NCBI GenBank assembly: GCA_030248215.1
Contig: JASANG010001451.1
Span: 167,061 to 231,060, forward strand
DNA: 64,000 nt
Origin: Enoplolaimus lenunculus
Taxonomy: Eukaryota > Nematoda > Enoplea > Enoplida > Thoracostomopsidae
Direction: 5' to 3'
The notes beneath the pieces were generated by a model that saw only the letters and a program-made list of their open reading frames with translations, was not told where the DNA came from and searched no databases. Shown piece after piece: positions 11,346 through 23,132 of this stretch. The first letter of the stretch is position 1. The number at the start of each line of letters is the position of its first letter. A program made the translations under genes and the position numbers.

Positions 11346-11469
11346 TAACTGCCGTTCAAAACTTACACAACTTGCAATTTAAGACTTGGTAAATGTTAGT
11401 TATAAAAGCCTCACCCCTTGAACACCTAATACTAAGAAGCTTGGGCGAGGAGGGGAAGGGGAGTCGGGT

Positions 11470-11603
11470 CTACGGGAAACTTAGGCTTTGGCTCATTATT
11501 AGTGTTCGGTTTATGCTATTTGGTTCGGGCTTAGGCCTACGGGAAACTTAGGCTTTGGCTCATTATTAGTGTTCGGTTTATGCTATTTGGTTCGGGCTTA
11601 GGC
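11470..11603 (+). repeat. Perfect 67-bp tandem duplication
   Basis: A unit starting CTACGGGAAACTTAGGC and ending TTCGGGCTTAGGC occurs at 11470 and 11537 with no visible difference, so the duplication is recent. It contains TTAGGC words. Confidence 0.9.
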
Positions 11604-12013
11604 TTAATAGTTGGTACGGTTCTTATAGCTTACATGGATCAAGTGTTTCATAATACAACTTGACCTTCTTCATTTTCAGTTGAATATTTAGAAATTTCTG
11701 GCGAAGGTGTAGCGTGTAGTTATATTGGAAACAGACTTAGTTAACGGAGCGTGCAAGAAGCCAAACGCAATTTTAGCAGCACAAAACTAAAAAATTGTAT
11801 AGTGAAAGCAACCTTACAATTTTTTCATGAAAAATATTCAGTCGAAATAGCGAACAGTAGTGTAATACGTTTCAAGCCCCTGCTGTAATAATTAAAACAG
11901 TTTATTCAATTTCATATTAACCATAAACATTTTGATTCAATAAAGAAAAAATTAATAAGATTTTTCTATCCGATATTTAAATCATAAGCCATTTTTCTGG
12001 CTTGAAATTGCAG
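11604..12013. other. Unassigned AT-rich sequence
   Basis: Nothing recognised. Confidence 0.4.
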
Positions 12014-12070
12014 AGCCCAAGCCTAAGCCTAAACCTAAGCCTAAGTTTAAGCCTAAGCCTAAGCCTAAGC
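12014..12070 (-). repeat. TTAGGC-type array, about 9 units
   Basis: Runs of AAGCCT/TTAGGC with a few variants (AAACCT, AAGTTT). This is the cleanest telomere-like hexamer tract in the window. Confidence 0.8.
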
Positions 12071-12387
12071 ACCTCGGTTAATCAAGCAGTGGCAATATCA
12101 GTTAACTTTTCAACCAGCTAAAGAATCATATTTGTAACACCGAATTTATTGCCTGTCTACTGCCATATTTATCCTAATATAAAAACCCTGCTAGTACAGA
12201 GGTGGTCCTAACTAAATTATAGTTACGATATCAATAGCGGTCTTGAATGCTTTAATTTAAAGACCAGAGAACAAATAGCAAAACGTGTAAATGAGCGTCA
12301 AACATTAAATAAGTCAAGAAAGTTCTACCGCTAGGAATCCCAAGTACAGTTTTGCCACGATGTATTCATCTGTAAAAAGAGAATCTA

Positions 12388-12578
12388 CAACAACTTGTCG
12401 CCCGACAACTCACCTGCCCAACAATGTTCGGAAGCCTATGAATAAATGCACGCGTACTCCTAAGCGTATGCTAAACCTAAGACTAAGCATAATGATGAGC
12501 GACGAAATGTCCGGTAGATAAAATTTCGGATTACAAGTTGTCGAGCGACCGGTTGTCTGGCGACGAATTGTGATACCG
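12388..12578 (-). mobile_element. Family E MITE
   Basis: ACTTGTCGCCCGACAACTC at the left, GTCGAGCGACCGGTTGTC and GGCGACGAATTGTG at the right, with CCTAAGACTAAGCATAATG inside. Confidence 0.7.
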
Positions 12579-13780
12579 CAAAAATACCGCCTGACCAAAA
12601 AGCGGTTAGTATGATATAAAGTACTCAATCTCTATTCATAATGAACAAAAAGTACGAACCGAAAAAATTCTGAAAGACACTTCAACAAAAAATTTTCTCT
12701 TTCAATTTAAGAACTATTAAGTAAATATTTACTTTTTGCGTAGATATTTACAAAATAAATGACGCGTATTTAAATGCTTATGTCAACAAAGTGGTCACAA
12801 TATTTTCGCGTTTATAAAACAAGCATTTTGCTGTCCACGTTCGAGATGCAGTATCGAATAAAGGAGAATTCCCAAACGCCTTCAAATTTTTTACACAAAT
12901 GAAAGTTTTCGAAATTTGAGAATTTCATATATATGTATACATATATGCATATATATAATTCATAAATTGAAAACAATCACAGCTTAAAAATTTTGATTTT
13001 AGATATCAGAATACAACCGTGGAAGCAGCTATCACTTAAAAACTACGCCATTAACAAGGCTGGAACAGTGTAGTGCTAGCCAATATTAATGAAATTTATA
13101 GAAAATGTATAATTTTCAATTTTCTTTATCAAAAAATTCTCAAAAAAAACCATTGTGGCTATTCAGCGTTTCGTATTACGCCAATCTAATTTCGGATCGG
13201 CAATCGCCAGCAAAATATTACAATTTTCCGAAACCTCAAACTTACCTAAAATACAAAACATTTCAAAACTAAAATTTTTATTTCAAATAAGTAAATCTGC
13301 TTTAGAGTGAACTTTTTAAATTTTCGCTCGCTCAAAGCATTGTCATAAAATGCAATAGTTGAAGGTTCGAGCAAAATATGCTCACAATCGGTTTGTAAAA
13401 CAATAACTTTTTTTATTGATTTAACCTCAATGTCGTTTTAAAATTGTAAACTTTTTTAAATTGCGTTCTATTAAAGCATAGAACAAATAGACATAAAAAT
13501 TTTAGTATTTGTAAGAACAGAATACGCATTGAAATTTAGGATTAATTAAAAAAACTCGCTTAAAAACAGTCATTGGCAAAATTTCCCGCAGTCGTATTTT
13601 CCCAGGCTCATGTTATTGTAAGCTTGACGACAGAAAATAACAAAAATACGGAGCAGGATGGAGAATATTGTCCTATACCTGACCATAGATAACAACTAAT
13701 AGACAGGGGTAGCTTGAGAGTAAAACCGGAGGACATTAGATATCGCAGTGTAACTTCAGTACAAATCCTACCACAGCCTT
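12579..13780. other. Unassigned AT-rich region; TA-rich tract 12928-12966
   Basis: No coding frames or matched repeats. ATATATATGTATACATATAT-type low complexity lies at 12928-12966. Confidence 0.4.
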
Positions 13781-13882
13781 AGTCTTAGGCTCAGTCTCAT
13801 GTGTCGGTTTCGAAGAAAGTTTTCTTCCTCTGAGCCTAAGCCTTAGCAATTAGCATAAGTTTAAGCCTTAACTTAGTTTTGA
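13781..13882 (-). repeat. Degenerate TTAGGC-type patch
   Basis: CTTAGTCTTAGGCTCAG at the left and GAGCCTAAGCCTTAGC at the right in opposite orientation, suggesting a remnant of a D-like element. Confidence 0.4.
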
Positions 13883-15077
13883 GGATGCTGCCGCCTCACT
13901 AAACGCCCTGCGATTTGCAAGAATACAAAACAGGAAGGAGGGATGCCGCCCTTAAAGCACCCCGCACTAGGCGCTTCTTATACTTAATTTCAGTAACATT
14001 ACCTCTTTTAATAATAAAATGCTTAGCGCAGGAGGCCAAACGTAAACGTAAATTTAGTATAAAACGCCTATTCAAATTACGTCAATCCGAATTTAAACCT
14101 ATATATAACCGTGTTAACGCAATATAATCGATTATTAATGCTACCTCAAAAATTGTCAACTGTCAAAAACTACGCTAACACACGCGCGTTCCCATATCAA
14201 AACAGAACTATTCCTTTTGCTTAAAACGGCTCTAGCTTTTCATTTTAGCTCCACTTATAGAAAATAAACTTAAATCTTACCTTAGAAGCTACTTATACTA
14301 TACCTTTAAACGTGCAAGTTCTTAAAATACAAAACTAAGCACGGAATATAATTAAAAATTACACTTTTAAACAATTGGCTGTGAATTGAAAATAATGCAA
14401 TTTTATATCGTTCGTTTGTGACTGGGACAACCGTAAACTGCATACTTAATAAATACGTAAGCGTGACATTACGTTCTGTTATATACATATATTTGTATAT
14501 ACATATATATACATATGTATATATACATATATATAATATTTTTGTGTTGCAACTGAACGGTTCCTAAAAGCCCAAGGATAAAATCGAGAGAGAGGATGGA
14601 CCCTAAATCCCCTATGGCTGAGCTTAAAAACGATAGAATACGACAAGTCCGTAACCAGATACTGGCAAGTAAGCTTAACCTTTGGCTATCACACAGTCCA
14701 GGATTTAAACGTGGGATTAGGATGTCTATAAAAACCATTTGAATATGTTTTACATTTTTTTCATTTATATTTTTGAAACTATAAATATTGTTTCACTTTT
14801 TAAAATCATTAATATTAGTATTTATTTTAACGAAATGAATGACAAAGCAGGATAGGAATCGCTTACTTGCGATACAGTGAGATATCATCATCCTGATCCC
14901 GAAATTTGTGTACAGATGAGTAACGGTTCCTTACAGGTTTTCGACACGAACTGCTTGATCCAAGAAAGCAAAAACAATTGTCGCTTGCAAATAATGAGGT
15001 TTAAACTATCCTCAAATAAAATGCTGGCCACGAGCGTTTCACAAAGACAACCCATTGAACCACTAGCGCCATCCAGA
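13883..15077. other. Unassigned region with TA/CATATA microsatellite 14482-14537
   Basis: ATATACATATAT-type low complexity at 14482-14537. No supported gene. Confidence 0.4.
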
Positions 15078-15230
15078 AGGAGTGCGGGGAGGCGTACGCG
15101 CCCCCCCCCGTTAGAAAAGTTTTGATGATAAAATGGTAACGTCCCTCTCTACCTCATATTACACAATAAAAATGGCATTTCACAACTTTCGCCAGCGCCC
15201 GTCAGAAATTTTTGTATCCGCTGATGCGTT
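15078..15230 (-). mobile_element. Family C MITE (reverse)
   Basis: GCGTACGCGCCCCCCCCC, GATAAAATGGTAACGTCC, GGCATTTCACAACTTTCGCC and GTCAGAAATTTTTGTATCCGC match the inverse of other C copies. Confidence 0.65.
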
Positions 15231-15937
15231 GAACCACCTCAAAAACAAAATTACATCATTTTACCATTTATTCTATGAAATAAGAGTAAAATCAAAAGAA
15301 AAAAACCGACGCCTCGCCCAAATATTACAAAGCGAACATCAAATTAACCTTGTACCCGTCATTTTAGTATTGTCCTCATCTGTACACTTAAATTGTAATA
15401 TTAAATCTTGTGATTAAAGAAATTGCAGGTATTTAAAATTTAAAAAAGCTATGTATGATACTCAAAATTATGCATCATAATTCGTGCCACTCTTCTATAT
15501 CAGCATGCGCGTCGACAGAATATTGGGTTGGTGGTGAATCAGCGGAGTCCAGTGGAGGAAATTTGAAATAAGCCATGAAAAATTGTATATTTCCGATTTC
15601 TAAAAACATTTTAAGCTTTGAACAACTACCCACAAAAAATTTGCATAGGAAACGCGTGGGTAGAGAAATATCCACTCTCTTGTACATACCGCCTGCCGAC
15701 GGCCTTGTGTCTACGTGGGTTTTTTTCAAATTCTACGATTTAAAGACTATTGTAGAAATTTTTGAAAAGATTAAAAATAACTACAAAACTATTAAATGCG
15801 GCAAAATTAAAAACCACTTATTCTGACGATTATCACCGGAGCGGGTGGCCAGTACTGCGTATTAACGTAAGGTTGCGTCAGGATTTCGTTTTGAAAAGGT
15901 AAATAGTTCAAATTGACATTTACGTGAGCGATCATTG
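15231..15937. other. Unassigned sequence
   Basis: Short frames only; no coding or repeat support. Confidence 0.35.
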
Positions 15938-16046
15938 CGCAAGCCTTTAGCCAACTCATTTTGCTATGGGAAGCTGATAAAATTTTCAGGCAGGGCATAC
16001 AAGAGTTTTCGTTGACTTACATGCTAGGTCCAAAAATTTTCGCTCT
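15938..16046 (+). mobile_element. Family A fragment
   Basis: TTTAGCCAACTCATTTTGCT, GGGCATACAAGAGTTTTCGT and CAAAAATTTTCGCTC. A second, weaker A-like piece follows at about 16188-16260. Confidence 0.6.
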
Positions 16047-16520
16047 GTCGTAGCGGCAGAGAAATCATGTTTTAACCAAAGCATATTTTTATAAGGATTT
16101 TCGGAGCAGGTTACACCTGTGTACCCTAATGAATACGCCAATGGCGTAAGGGCGTAATATTGTTGCGGCTACTGGCCATGGATGCGAATAGGCCTGTAAC
16201 CAGTTCAACATGGCGTAGCTAAATAGTTTTAGTACGCCATGCAAGAAATTTTAGACAAAGGGTTAATTTTCGAAATATAAAATTGACTCGTTTGCGTCAA
16301 AATTAATATTATCCCCAAACATTTGTGTGTGTTATTATTTTTAGCTGGATGCTTAAGTAACACGTAATGCACCAGTTTAATATGTCAAAATCTTCATTTG
16401 AAGTTTTAAACTTTACCTCTAACTTAAACTGGACAAAGGTACTTCTTTCATACTTAAACAGAAAAAAACTAGCAGCTAAAATGAAAACACCGTCTTGTTT
16501 ATGAAATTGCACTATTTGAC

Positions 16521-16693
16521 CCAGGTCCGGAGCCAGCTAATCTTGTTGGGAGGGGGAGAAGTTTTCAGGAGGGGCATACAACGGTTTTCGATGACTTATA
16601 CAAGGAAGGTTGGAAATTTTCTACGGGGGGATGGGCAAAATTCTTCCAGGGAGGGGGGTCAGGCCCCCCTGCCCGCCTCTGGCTACAGGCCTG
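16521..16693 (+). mobile_element. Family A MITE with target duplication
   Basis: Nearly full length, with GGAGCCAGCTAATCTTGTTG and CTCTGGCTACAGGCCTG ends. ATTTGAC flanks both sides (16514-16520 and 16694-16700). Confidence 0.85.
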
Positions 16694-17054
16694 ATTTGAC
16701 TGCATTTACGTTGTATTTTGCGTTCCATTAGTATTTTAATATAAAAGTGAGTTTCAGTAATGTTCGTAATATTGGAAATTAAGCTTTTTTGAGTGGGAAA
16801 ATGAAAACTTCGATGGTGAAATACTTGAAATATCGTTCAAATTTGAGGTTTAAGCTTCATATTAAAGGATTGATATGGAAAATTTGAGAGATACCAAGTC
16901 GAATTGAATTGACGTTCCGTAGCGCGGTTTAGTGGGAAGTAGAACTCACTGAGGGCCGCAACGACCTCCGCAAACAGACAGGGTCGGTCATCATCCGCCA
17001 TCATACAACAAAGGTCATAATTCAGTTTAGTAGTTCACTGCCCAACCATGAAAC
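16694..17054. other. Unassigned sequence between two family A copies
   Basis: Nothing recognised. Confidence 0.35.
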
Positions 17055-17228
17055 AGCCCGTAGCCAGCGCACCTTACTGGGGGGGCTAAGAAATTTTCAG
17101 GCAAGGCGTACAAAGTTTTCCGTTGATTTACCAGCAACGTTGAAACTTTTTCACGGGGAAGAGTCAAAACTTTTTTATGGCTGAGGGTCTTAGCACCCCA
17201 GTGGCCCTTCTCACGGCTACGGGCACTT
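17055..17228 (+). mobile_element. Family A MITE with target duplication
   Basis: AGCCCGTAGCCAGCGCACC to CACGGCTACGGGCA. Flanked by CATGAAAC (17047-17054) and CATTAAAC (17229-17236), an 8-bp duplication with one change. Confidence 0.85.
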
Positions 17229-17503
17229 CATTAAACCTCACATGTCATTAGATCAAACAGGTAGACTAGACAATCAATTTGAATGCGTAAGAATACGGAC
17301 CAGTCGAAACATTCACCATATCAGCACCAACTTTTGAAAATTGGCGTGTGAAGCGAGCGAAAAGACACACAGTGTATTTTTTATATCAAACCTGTTTTTA
17401 AATATTTGACATTTATGAACGAATGCCAGTTTGGAAAATTAATTTTGTCTTTCAACACGGAACGGTTCTTGTTCTGGTCGGCCCTCACAATGTTAGTTCT
17501 ATA

Positions 17504-17551
17504 ATACTTGGTTCAAAGTAACAACAAATACTTGGTTCAAAGTAACAACAC
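17504..17551 (+). repeat. 24-bp tandem duplication
   Basis: ATACTTGGTTCAAAGTAACA occurs twice, 24 bp apart. Confidence 0.85.
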
Positions 17552-17619
17552 TCACTGAACGCATTACAATACCGGAAGCAAGTTGATTTTGTAATAATAC
17601 AAATTTTTCGTTTAATGAA

Positions 17620-17815
17620 ACTGTTCGTTTGGACCCGTACCAAGGGCTTTCCCACGGGGGGGATTTTGGGGGGGAGGTCGTGTTCTCCCACCAAATTAGG
17701 CTGGCACCCCCCAAATAGAACCAGTCTAAAAGTAAACAATCTTGAATTGCAATTGTAGGGGCCCTCAAAATTGTACAGTGCCACCAAATATAATATTCTT
17801 CGGATGCCCCTGACC
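17620..17815 (+). repeat. Family M repeat, copy 1
   Basis: Shares a G-run, a CCCCCAAATAGA block, GGTCTAAAAGTAAACAAT-like and TTGAATTGC blocks and a CCTCAAAATT/GGATGCCCC tail with 34880-35062. Confidence 0.65.
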
Positions 17816-18134
17816 CTTACACATCTAAACCCAATAAGCTGACGGCGGCACCCATGTACTCGACATATCTGTATATCGGATTTAAATTTCAGGTATACAA
17901 AAAAACTATGAGAAGATTCGATTAGTCACGCCACATATTGGAGATTAAAAAATGTTGTCTTTTGCATCATTATGTTTTTTATTTTTTATTGTCCACGTTG
18001 ACATTTTAAACGATTTTTAAAACATATAGTTTCTCAAAAATACAATATTATATCACAAATTCTACACAGAAATTCGCCTTTTTTCTACCTTTTTTTACTA
18101 CAAAATGACATAAAAATGTAATAGTTGTCAGTGT

Positions 18135-18151
18135 TGCGTCACTGTGACGCA
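18135..18151. other. Short palindrome TGCGTCACTGTGACGCA
   Basis: Perfect 7-bp arms with a 3-base centre; each arm resembles a CRE half-site. It may be chance. Confidence 0.3.
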
Positions 18152-18222
18152 TACATTTGTCTATTTTGTGGCTTGTAATCTTTAAAACAACTTTCGCAAT
18201 ATCATGCGCATGTCGTACCGCA

Positions 18223-18740
18223 AACAGCTATATGCCACAGTTGGCAACTGGGACGTCCCAAGCCACAATTGCTGTTAGGGGCCCAAACAACTACTGGAAT
18301 GCAAACTATCTGTGATTGGTTGCTCAGGTTTAATTATGGTCGAGAAATTGACTTACAGTAGTAACTGTTTGTCTTCACCACATTTGCAAGTTATAAATTA
18401 ACCAAGGTTTCTAGTGCTTATACAGTATACAAACGATGGTGTGTGAGCGTGTATCGGATTATTTAGTCGAATACACGGCAATGCTGCTTTTATTTCGATT
18501 TTGAATAGCCAATCAAACTGCGCCTCTGTAATCCTTCACCCCATATAAACCTTGTTTACTTTTTATAGTGTGCAAATGTGGTGATGGCAAATAATTACTG
18601 TGCAAGTCAGTTTCCTTGAATATAGTCAAACGTGAACAGCCAAATCAAAATCATTTTGCATTCGAGTAGTTGATTGGAAGGCCCCGAACAGTAATTTTCG
18701 TTTGAGCCGTCCCAATTGATAACTGGGGCAAATAGCTGTT
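18223..18740. mobile_element. Family J long inverted-repeat element, about 518 bp
   Basis: Left end AACAGCTATATGCCACAGTT continuing to TGGGACG; the right end is the inverse (CGTCCCAATTGATAACTGG ... AATAGCTGTT). A second, inner inverted pair is CACCACATTTGCA (about 18376) and TGCAAATGTGGTG (about 18573). No coding frame inside. No clear target duplication. Confidence 0.7.
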
Positions 18741-18787
18741 AAAAAAGTTTCAGTATAGAACGCAATGGAATCATAGTTTCAGTACAC

Positions 18788-18886
18788 ATTGCGCAGTTTT
18801 TCACCCTCAAAAATTTGGCACATATATTGCATGCAATAAACATTGCGTTTCATAACTTTTGCCAGCCCTTCCCATCTGACGATAAC
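18788..18886 (-). mobile_element. Family C fragment (reverse)
   Basis: CCCTCAAAAATTTGGCACATATA, TTGCGTTTCATAACTTTTGCC and CATCTGACG match the inverse of other C copies. Confidence 0.5.
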
Positions 18887-19251
18887 TGTAAGCAAGTGTA
18901 TGCATCTGGTTACATTTTTTTTGCTAAAGAATCCACTTGAACGCTCGTTGGGTTTCGCACCTATCGGGATTAAAACAAGAGGTCATATGTTTATCAAAAA
19001 AATTAAACCTGCTGATTTCTGGACAAAGCAGTAGAAAAATTACTTTGCGTACCATACATAAACTTAACTTGGAAGATAGCTGAACTAAACTTTAACACAA
19101 ATATTGCGAATATAATGGATAAATATACTTCTTACAATACCACAAATATTGCATCAAGTAAAAATAGCGTTTCATTTTAGCTGGCCGAATTTCAACATAT
19201 ATCCACTGTTCACATAAGAAAATTTTTGTTCAAAACCCCAAATTCATTATT
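18887..19251. other. Unassigned sequence
   Basis: Nothing recognised. Confidence 0.35.
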
Positions 19252-19252
19252 T

Positions 19253-19313
<61 letters not shown>

Positions 19314-19314
19314 A
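19252..19314 (+). repeat. (CAA)n(TAA)n microsatellite
   Basis: About nine CAA units run directly into about ten ATA/TAA units. Confidence 0.95.
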
Positions 19315-19677
19315 AATAAGAGTATTTATTATCTCAACGGGCGCTGTCTGCAGTTATTTATTGTTTTAAATGTGAAAAAAAACAATTGACGAAGTTCAAA
19401 TCTCTCCATGAGTCTGTATTTATAAATAAATATTACAATTGTAACTCAACTCAGCTCTATCAGCCCAAACTGATTATATACACGTTAAACTGAATAAGTA
19501 CGCGAGTTCTGTTGGACCCAACCAGTACGCTGACAGTAGCCCCTAGAAATTTTTAGTGCCCCTGATGCAGTTTTGGTCCAACATCTAGAATGTGCTAAAT
19601 TCCACATGATCCATATATATGTCATTTTTGTGCTACTTTATTCTGTTGGAGTGGCTAAAGGTTTGAGCCCTTGTAAA

Positions 19678-19852
19678 GATCAGGGGCGGACCGTTACGCC
19701 GCGTGACTGCAATAGAACAAGCTTAAGCTTAAGACGGATTTTTTGGTTAAGTTCTGGCTTAAATATAGACATAGTCTTTCGCTTAGTCTTAGGTTAAAGC
19801 TTAGGCTCAGGCTTAGAAATATGGCTACACTACTGTTATGGCTGTGTTCTAT
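19678..19852 (+). mobile_element. Family D MITE
   Basis: GGGGCGGACCGTTACGCCG at the left, TTAGGTTAAAGCTTAGGCTC inside and ACTACTGTTATGGCTGTGTT at the right. Confidence 0.65.
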
Positions 19853-20448
19853 ACGTTGGCCCTGGTCTGCAACTGTAGGGAATTTTATGAATTGCAATTG
19901 CAGTAGTTCGCATTTGGAAAACATATTACTAACTGATGATAAATACCATAACTAATGATAATAGTGGTTTCAACCAAAATAACCAATAATGTCTACAAGA
20001 GTGTGTTTAACTAACGATTAAATTTCAAAATTTGCGTTGCATTCAAACCAGGAAGTAGAACTGGAGCCAAATGGAACACTATTCTTCACTCAACACCCAT
20101 TTTTAATAATTACTTTATATAAATTTTAAGGTTAATAAAAACTCTACGAAGCCGTACAGCAAAAATTACTAAAAATATATGTGATTGGGAACTTTACCAC
20201 TATAGTACGATAGACGAATTCGTTCGTAATCAGTGGACTGCGTAACCAGATCGTTCCGTGCTGCAGGCGGGGTAAATTAAAACAAGTTTGGTCGCAGTTA
20301 CACTTGGGGAGTGTTTTCTTAAATAAACTTTTGAAAACTAAAAATACGGAATGAAATTGTTAACAGAAATTTCCTAATTTGGAACCAGCATATTACAAAA
20401 CTCACTGATACGGTACGTTTTCACGTTTTTATTCACATTATAATCGCT
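19853..20448. other. Unassigned sequence
   Basis: Nothing recognised. Confidence 0.35.
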
Positions 20449-20510
20449 GCAGCTTGGGGTATGTTTTGTCCTTATTTAAATACAGCATTGGGTAACATTT
20501 TGTCTGCTTA
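20449..20510 (+). mobile_element. Family I end fragment
   Basis: GCAGCTTGGGGTATGTTTTGTCC resembles the end of the 52616-53252 element (GCAGCTTGGAACACGTTTTG). Confidence 0.45.
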
Positions 20511-20607
20511 TAAACCCCGTATCATATTAGAAAATTCGTAACTGTCTGCTATCATAATGTTAAGGTACCTTTTGTAGTTCAATATGTTACGATGTTCGAT
20601 ATACTAT

Positions 20608-20775
20608 CCGGGCTTGTAGCGAAAAGGAGGTCAGGCCCTCAGTCTAAACAGAAAAAATTTTGGCCAACCCCAAGAAAATTTTCAACCTTGCTTGTAAGTC
20701 ATCAAAAATCCTTGTATTCCGCTCCTGAAACATTTTTTAGCCCTCCTAGCAAGATGAGCTGTGTATGGGCCTGAT
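20608..20775 (-). mobile_element. Family A MITE (reverse)
   Basis: GGGCTTGTAGCG, AATTTTCAACCTTGCTTGTA, TAGCCCTCCTAGCAAGATGA and GGGCCTGAT in reverse order. Confidence 0.7.
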
Positions 20776-22200
20776 AGTGTCACCAAAATTTGTATGTTTC
20801 CAATTGCCTGCCTATTTGTGGTAACATAACGTAACTAAGTAAATTGTCCCGTTAAATATCATACTGGAATTAGAAATATTTAAATTGATTTAATTATGAC
20901 GATTGTTCCTAGCGATTTTATATTCGGATACGAATTTGACGAAGCATTTTTGGTGGTTTAAAGCACACATGTGCCTCTCGCGTTCAATTTGTTACTCAAT
21001 TATTTATACGCACGAAACATTACACTGCCCCAGTTTCTCACAGTATTACGTGACATGCAGGCTATTATACACATTGAAAAGGCAGAATATCGACTGTATT
21101 TGTATCTCCCAGGCAGAATTTGACTAAAGCGGTCGGATTTTAACAAATTTTCGACATATGAGCTACTCATGACATTCCGTTATTATAGGACCACACTCAA
21201 ATTTGATATTTTAGTTACCTGCTCGTTTGATGGCAAAAATAACTTAGCACCATTCGACTCACGTATGCAAGCTGCATCTCTTGACATTAAAAAGTAGAAT
21301 TTTTGTAAAATTCCCATTTCTGTGGTGAATAATCAGGGAAAGTAATGAGAATCTCAAATATGCAAAAAAATTAAATTCGCAGCCACAACAGTACAGAACG
21401 AACGCCAAGGTCAATCGTGTAGCTATTTCGCTGAATGGCGGTCAATAGGCTCCAATTTATGCCCCCTTTATATTTGCCTTTGTCTAAAAATGATTGCAAA
21501 CGCAAGTAGTACACAATAAAATTAAAAAAAACCCATCAAAAATATGACAAAAACAATTAATTATTTCTATCGTCCATAAATACATATATCGCTTTTAACT
21601 TGTCTAATTGTTGTACCGCCTATCGAAAGCGGTCAGTAGAACCTAAAACCCTAAAATTTTAGATTACCAGGCAGGAGACGCCTCTTTCGAAAAGTATTGT
21701 TAACAAATGGCAAAGGCCGAAATCAATATTGTCATACCTTTTTCAGACGGACCACAAGTATTGTCAACAGTGCCGGAGCAGGCTAGGGTGGGCCCCAGCC
21801 AGAAATTCCGTGGCGGGGACACTTGCGATGATCAAATTTTTTTCAAATCTTTTGTTTAAATTCATTTTAGGATGGGGCGCGTCTTCGGGATGCCCCACAA
21901 AATTTGGGATTGTTACGGTGGCTTTTCCAACACTGTTTGTCAACTGTTTGGCCCGCCAATGAACTGTTGTTAAGTATCTGCGTACAGTTACGCGAGAGTT
22001 TATTGCGAGAAGTATTTATTTAACTCAAATTCACGTTTATAACATATATATCGATTCTATTGTTCAAAGAGTGTTTAAATTCATGGTTATTTGATAAAAT
22101 TTTATTACAGTTTTCAACAACCGAGTGTTGTGTTTATTTTTTAGTACCGTGGGAAACACGGCTGCGGTTGATAAAAGCGATTGCGGCAGACTACGGACAG
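20776..22200. other. Unassigned AT-rich region
   Basis: Only short unsupported frames. A piece at about 21870-21915 (GGATGGGGCG..GGATGCCCCACAAAAT) resembles family M. Confidence 0.35.
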
Positions 22201-22208
22201 GTTCCTAG

Positions 22209-22594
22209 CAGTGGCGGATCCAGGATCTCAAAATGAGGGGGGGGCAAAATTTCACAGGTAATAAACTTATTTTTGACCCATACTGTAGTGACACAAATAA
22301 GAGGGGGGTCCATATTTTGAGTCCCAATTAATAGAAGTCCGTATTTCTAATAAGAATCCGTAAGCGGGTAGAGTCCTTAAACCCTTGTTTAGAGTCCATA
22401 AATTTCTATTATCCCTCCCTCGGTGTAGTGCATAAATGACTCCAGGGCCAAGAAACTTTAAAGCGTGCTTATACTATTGTGTATAAAACAGAGAAATAAA
22501 CAGCGTAGAACAGCAATTGACACTATATAATTTTTGTCGAGATGCTGTTGGGGGGAAGGGCACGGCCGGGGTGCCCCCCGTGCATCCGCCATTG
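22209..22594 (+). mobile_element. Family B hAT-like element with 8-bp target duplication, carrying a nested F copy
   Basis: Begins CAGTGGCGGATCCAGG and ends GCATCCGCCATTG. GTTCCTAG flanks both sides (22201-22208, 22595-22602). The 3' third matches other B copies (GTAGAACAGCAATTGACAC, GTCGAGATGCTGTTGGGGGG); the middle is replaced by a family F sequence. Confidence 0.9.
22280..22488 (-). mobile_element. Family F copy nested in the B element
   Basis: ATACTGTAGTGAC, AATAAGAGGGGGGT, TTTTGAGTCCCAATTAATAG and CATAAATGACTCCAGG follow the inverse of 9509-9895. The far end is not preserved. Confidence 0.75.
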
Positions 22595-22627
22595 GTTCCT
22601 AGCCACTTGAAATTAAACCATTTAATA

Positions 22628-22752
22628 AGCTTCTAGTACCATAGAAAAGTTTCAGCCTTGCTTGTAGGTTACGTAAAATCTTTTCAATCCTCTTTTCAAA
22701 AATTCTTAGACCCTCCAACAAGTTGAGCTCACCTGACCCCCGGGACCAGCTG
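22628..22752 (-). mobile_element. Family A fragment (reverse)
   Basis: AAGTTTCAGCCTTGCTTGTAG, TTCTTAGACCCTCCAACAAG and TTGAGCTCACC; the outer end is lost. Confidence 0.55.
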
Positions 22753-23132
22753 CCATAACAAAATTGAAACACTCCATGCTTTTAATTAAAACAAAAAATT
22801 TCCGTCTCACAAAATGTTATATTTGGGCGCAACGGATAAGACGTACGGTTTTGGCTGACTGTACACACTTTTTCCTCCTGTAACAGGTTTCCCATTCAAT
22901 TCGGATCTGGCTAACTGTCACCATGCTTTCAGATGGTTTCGATCAGGCCAATAATTATTTTATGGCTGACTTTAATCAACTGGCCAAATGCATTCTTGAA
23001 TGGTTAAGTTGGTGCTCAAGTGTAATATACTGACGGTTGCTAGCACATGGTTACTGTGCCTAATTCAGGTTTGGCGATCCGTGTAAACAATGAAACGTTT
23101 TCGGTCTGTAGATTGTTATTATTAAACCGGAT
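22753..23132. other. Unassigned sequence
   Basis: Nothing recognised. Confidence 0.35.

Noticed and set aside
12014-12070. Proximity to a chromosome end
   Set aside because: The array is short, degenerate and one of many similar patches in both orientations across the window.
15133-15417. A 94-codon frame with a plausible ATG
   Set aside because: The first third is a reverse family C MITE and the rest is low-complexity basic sequence.
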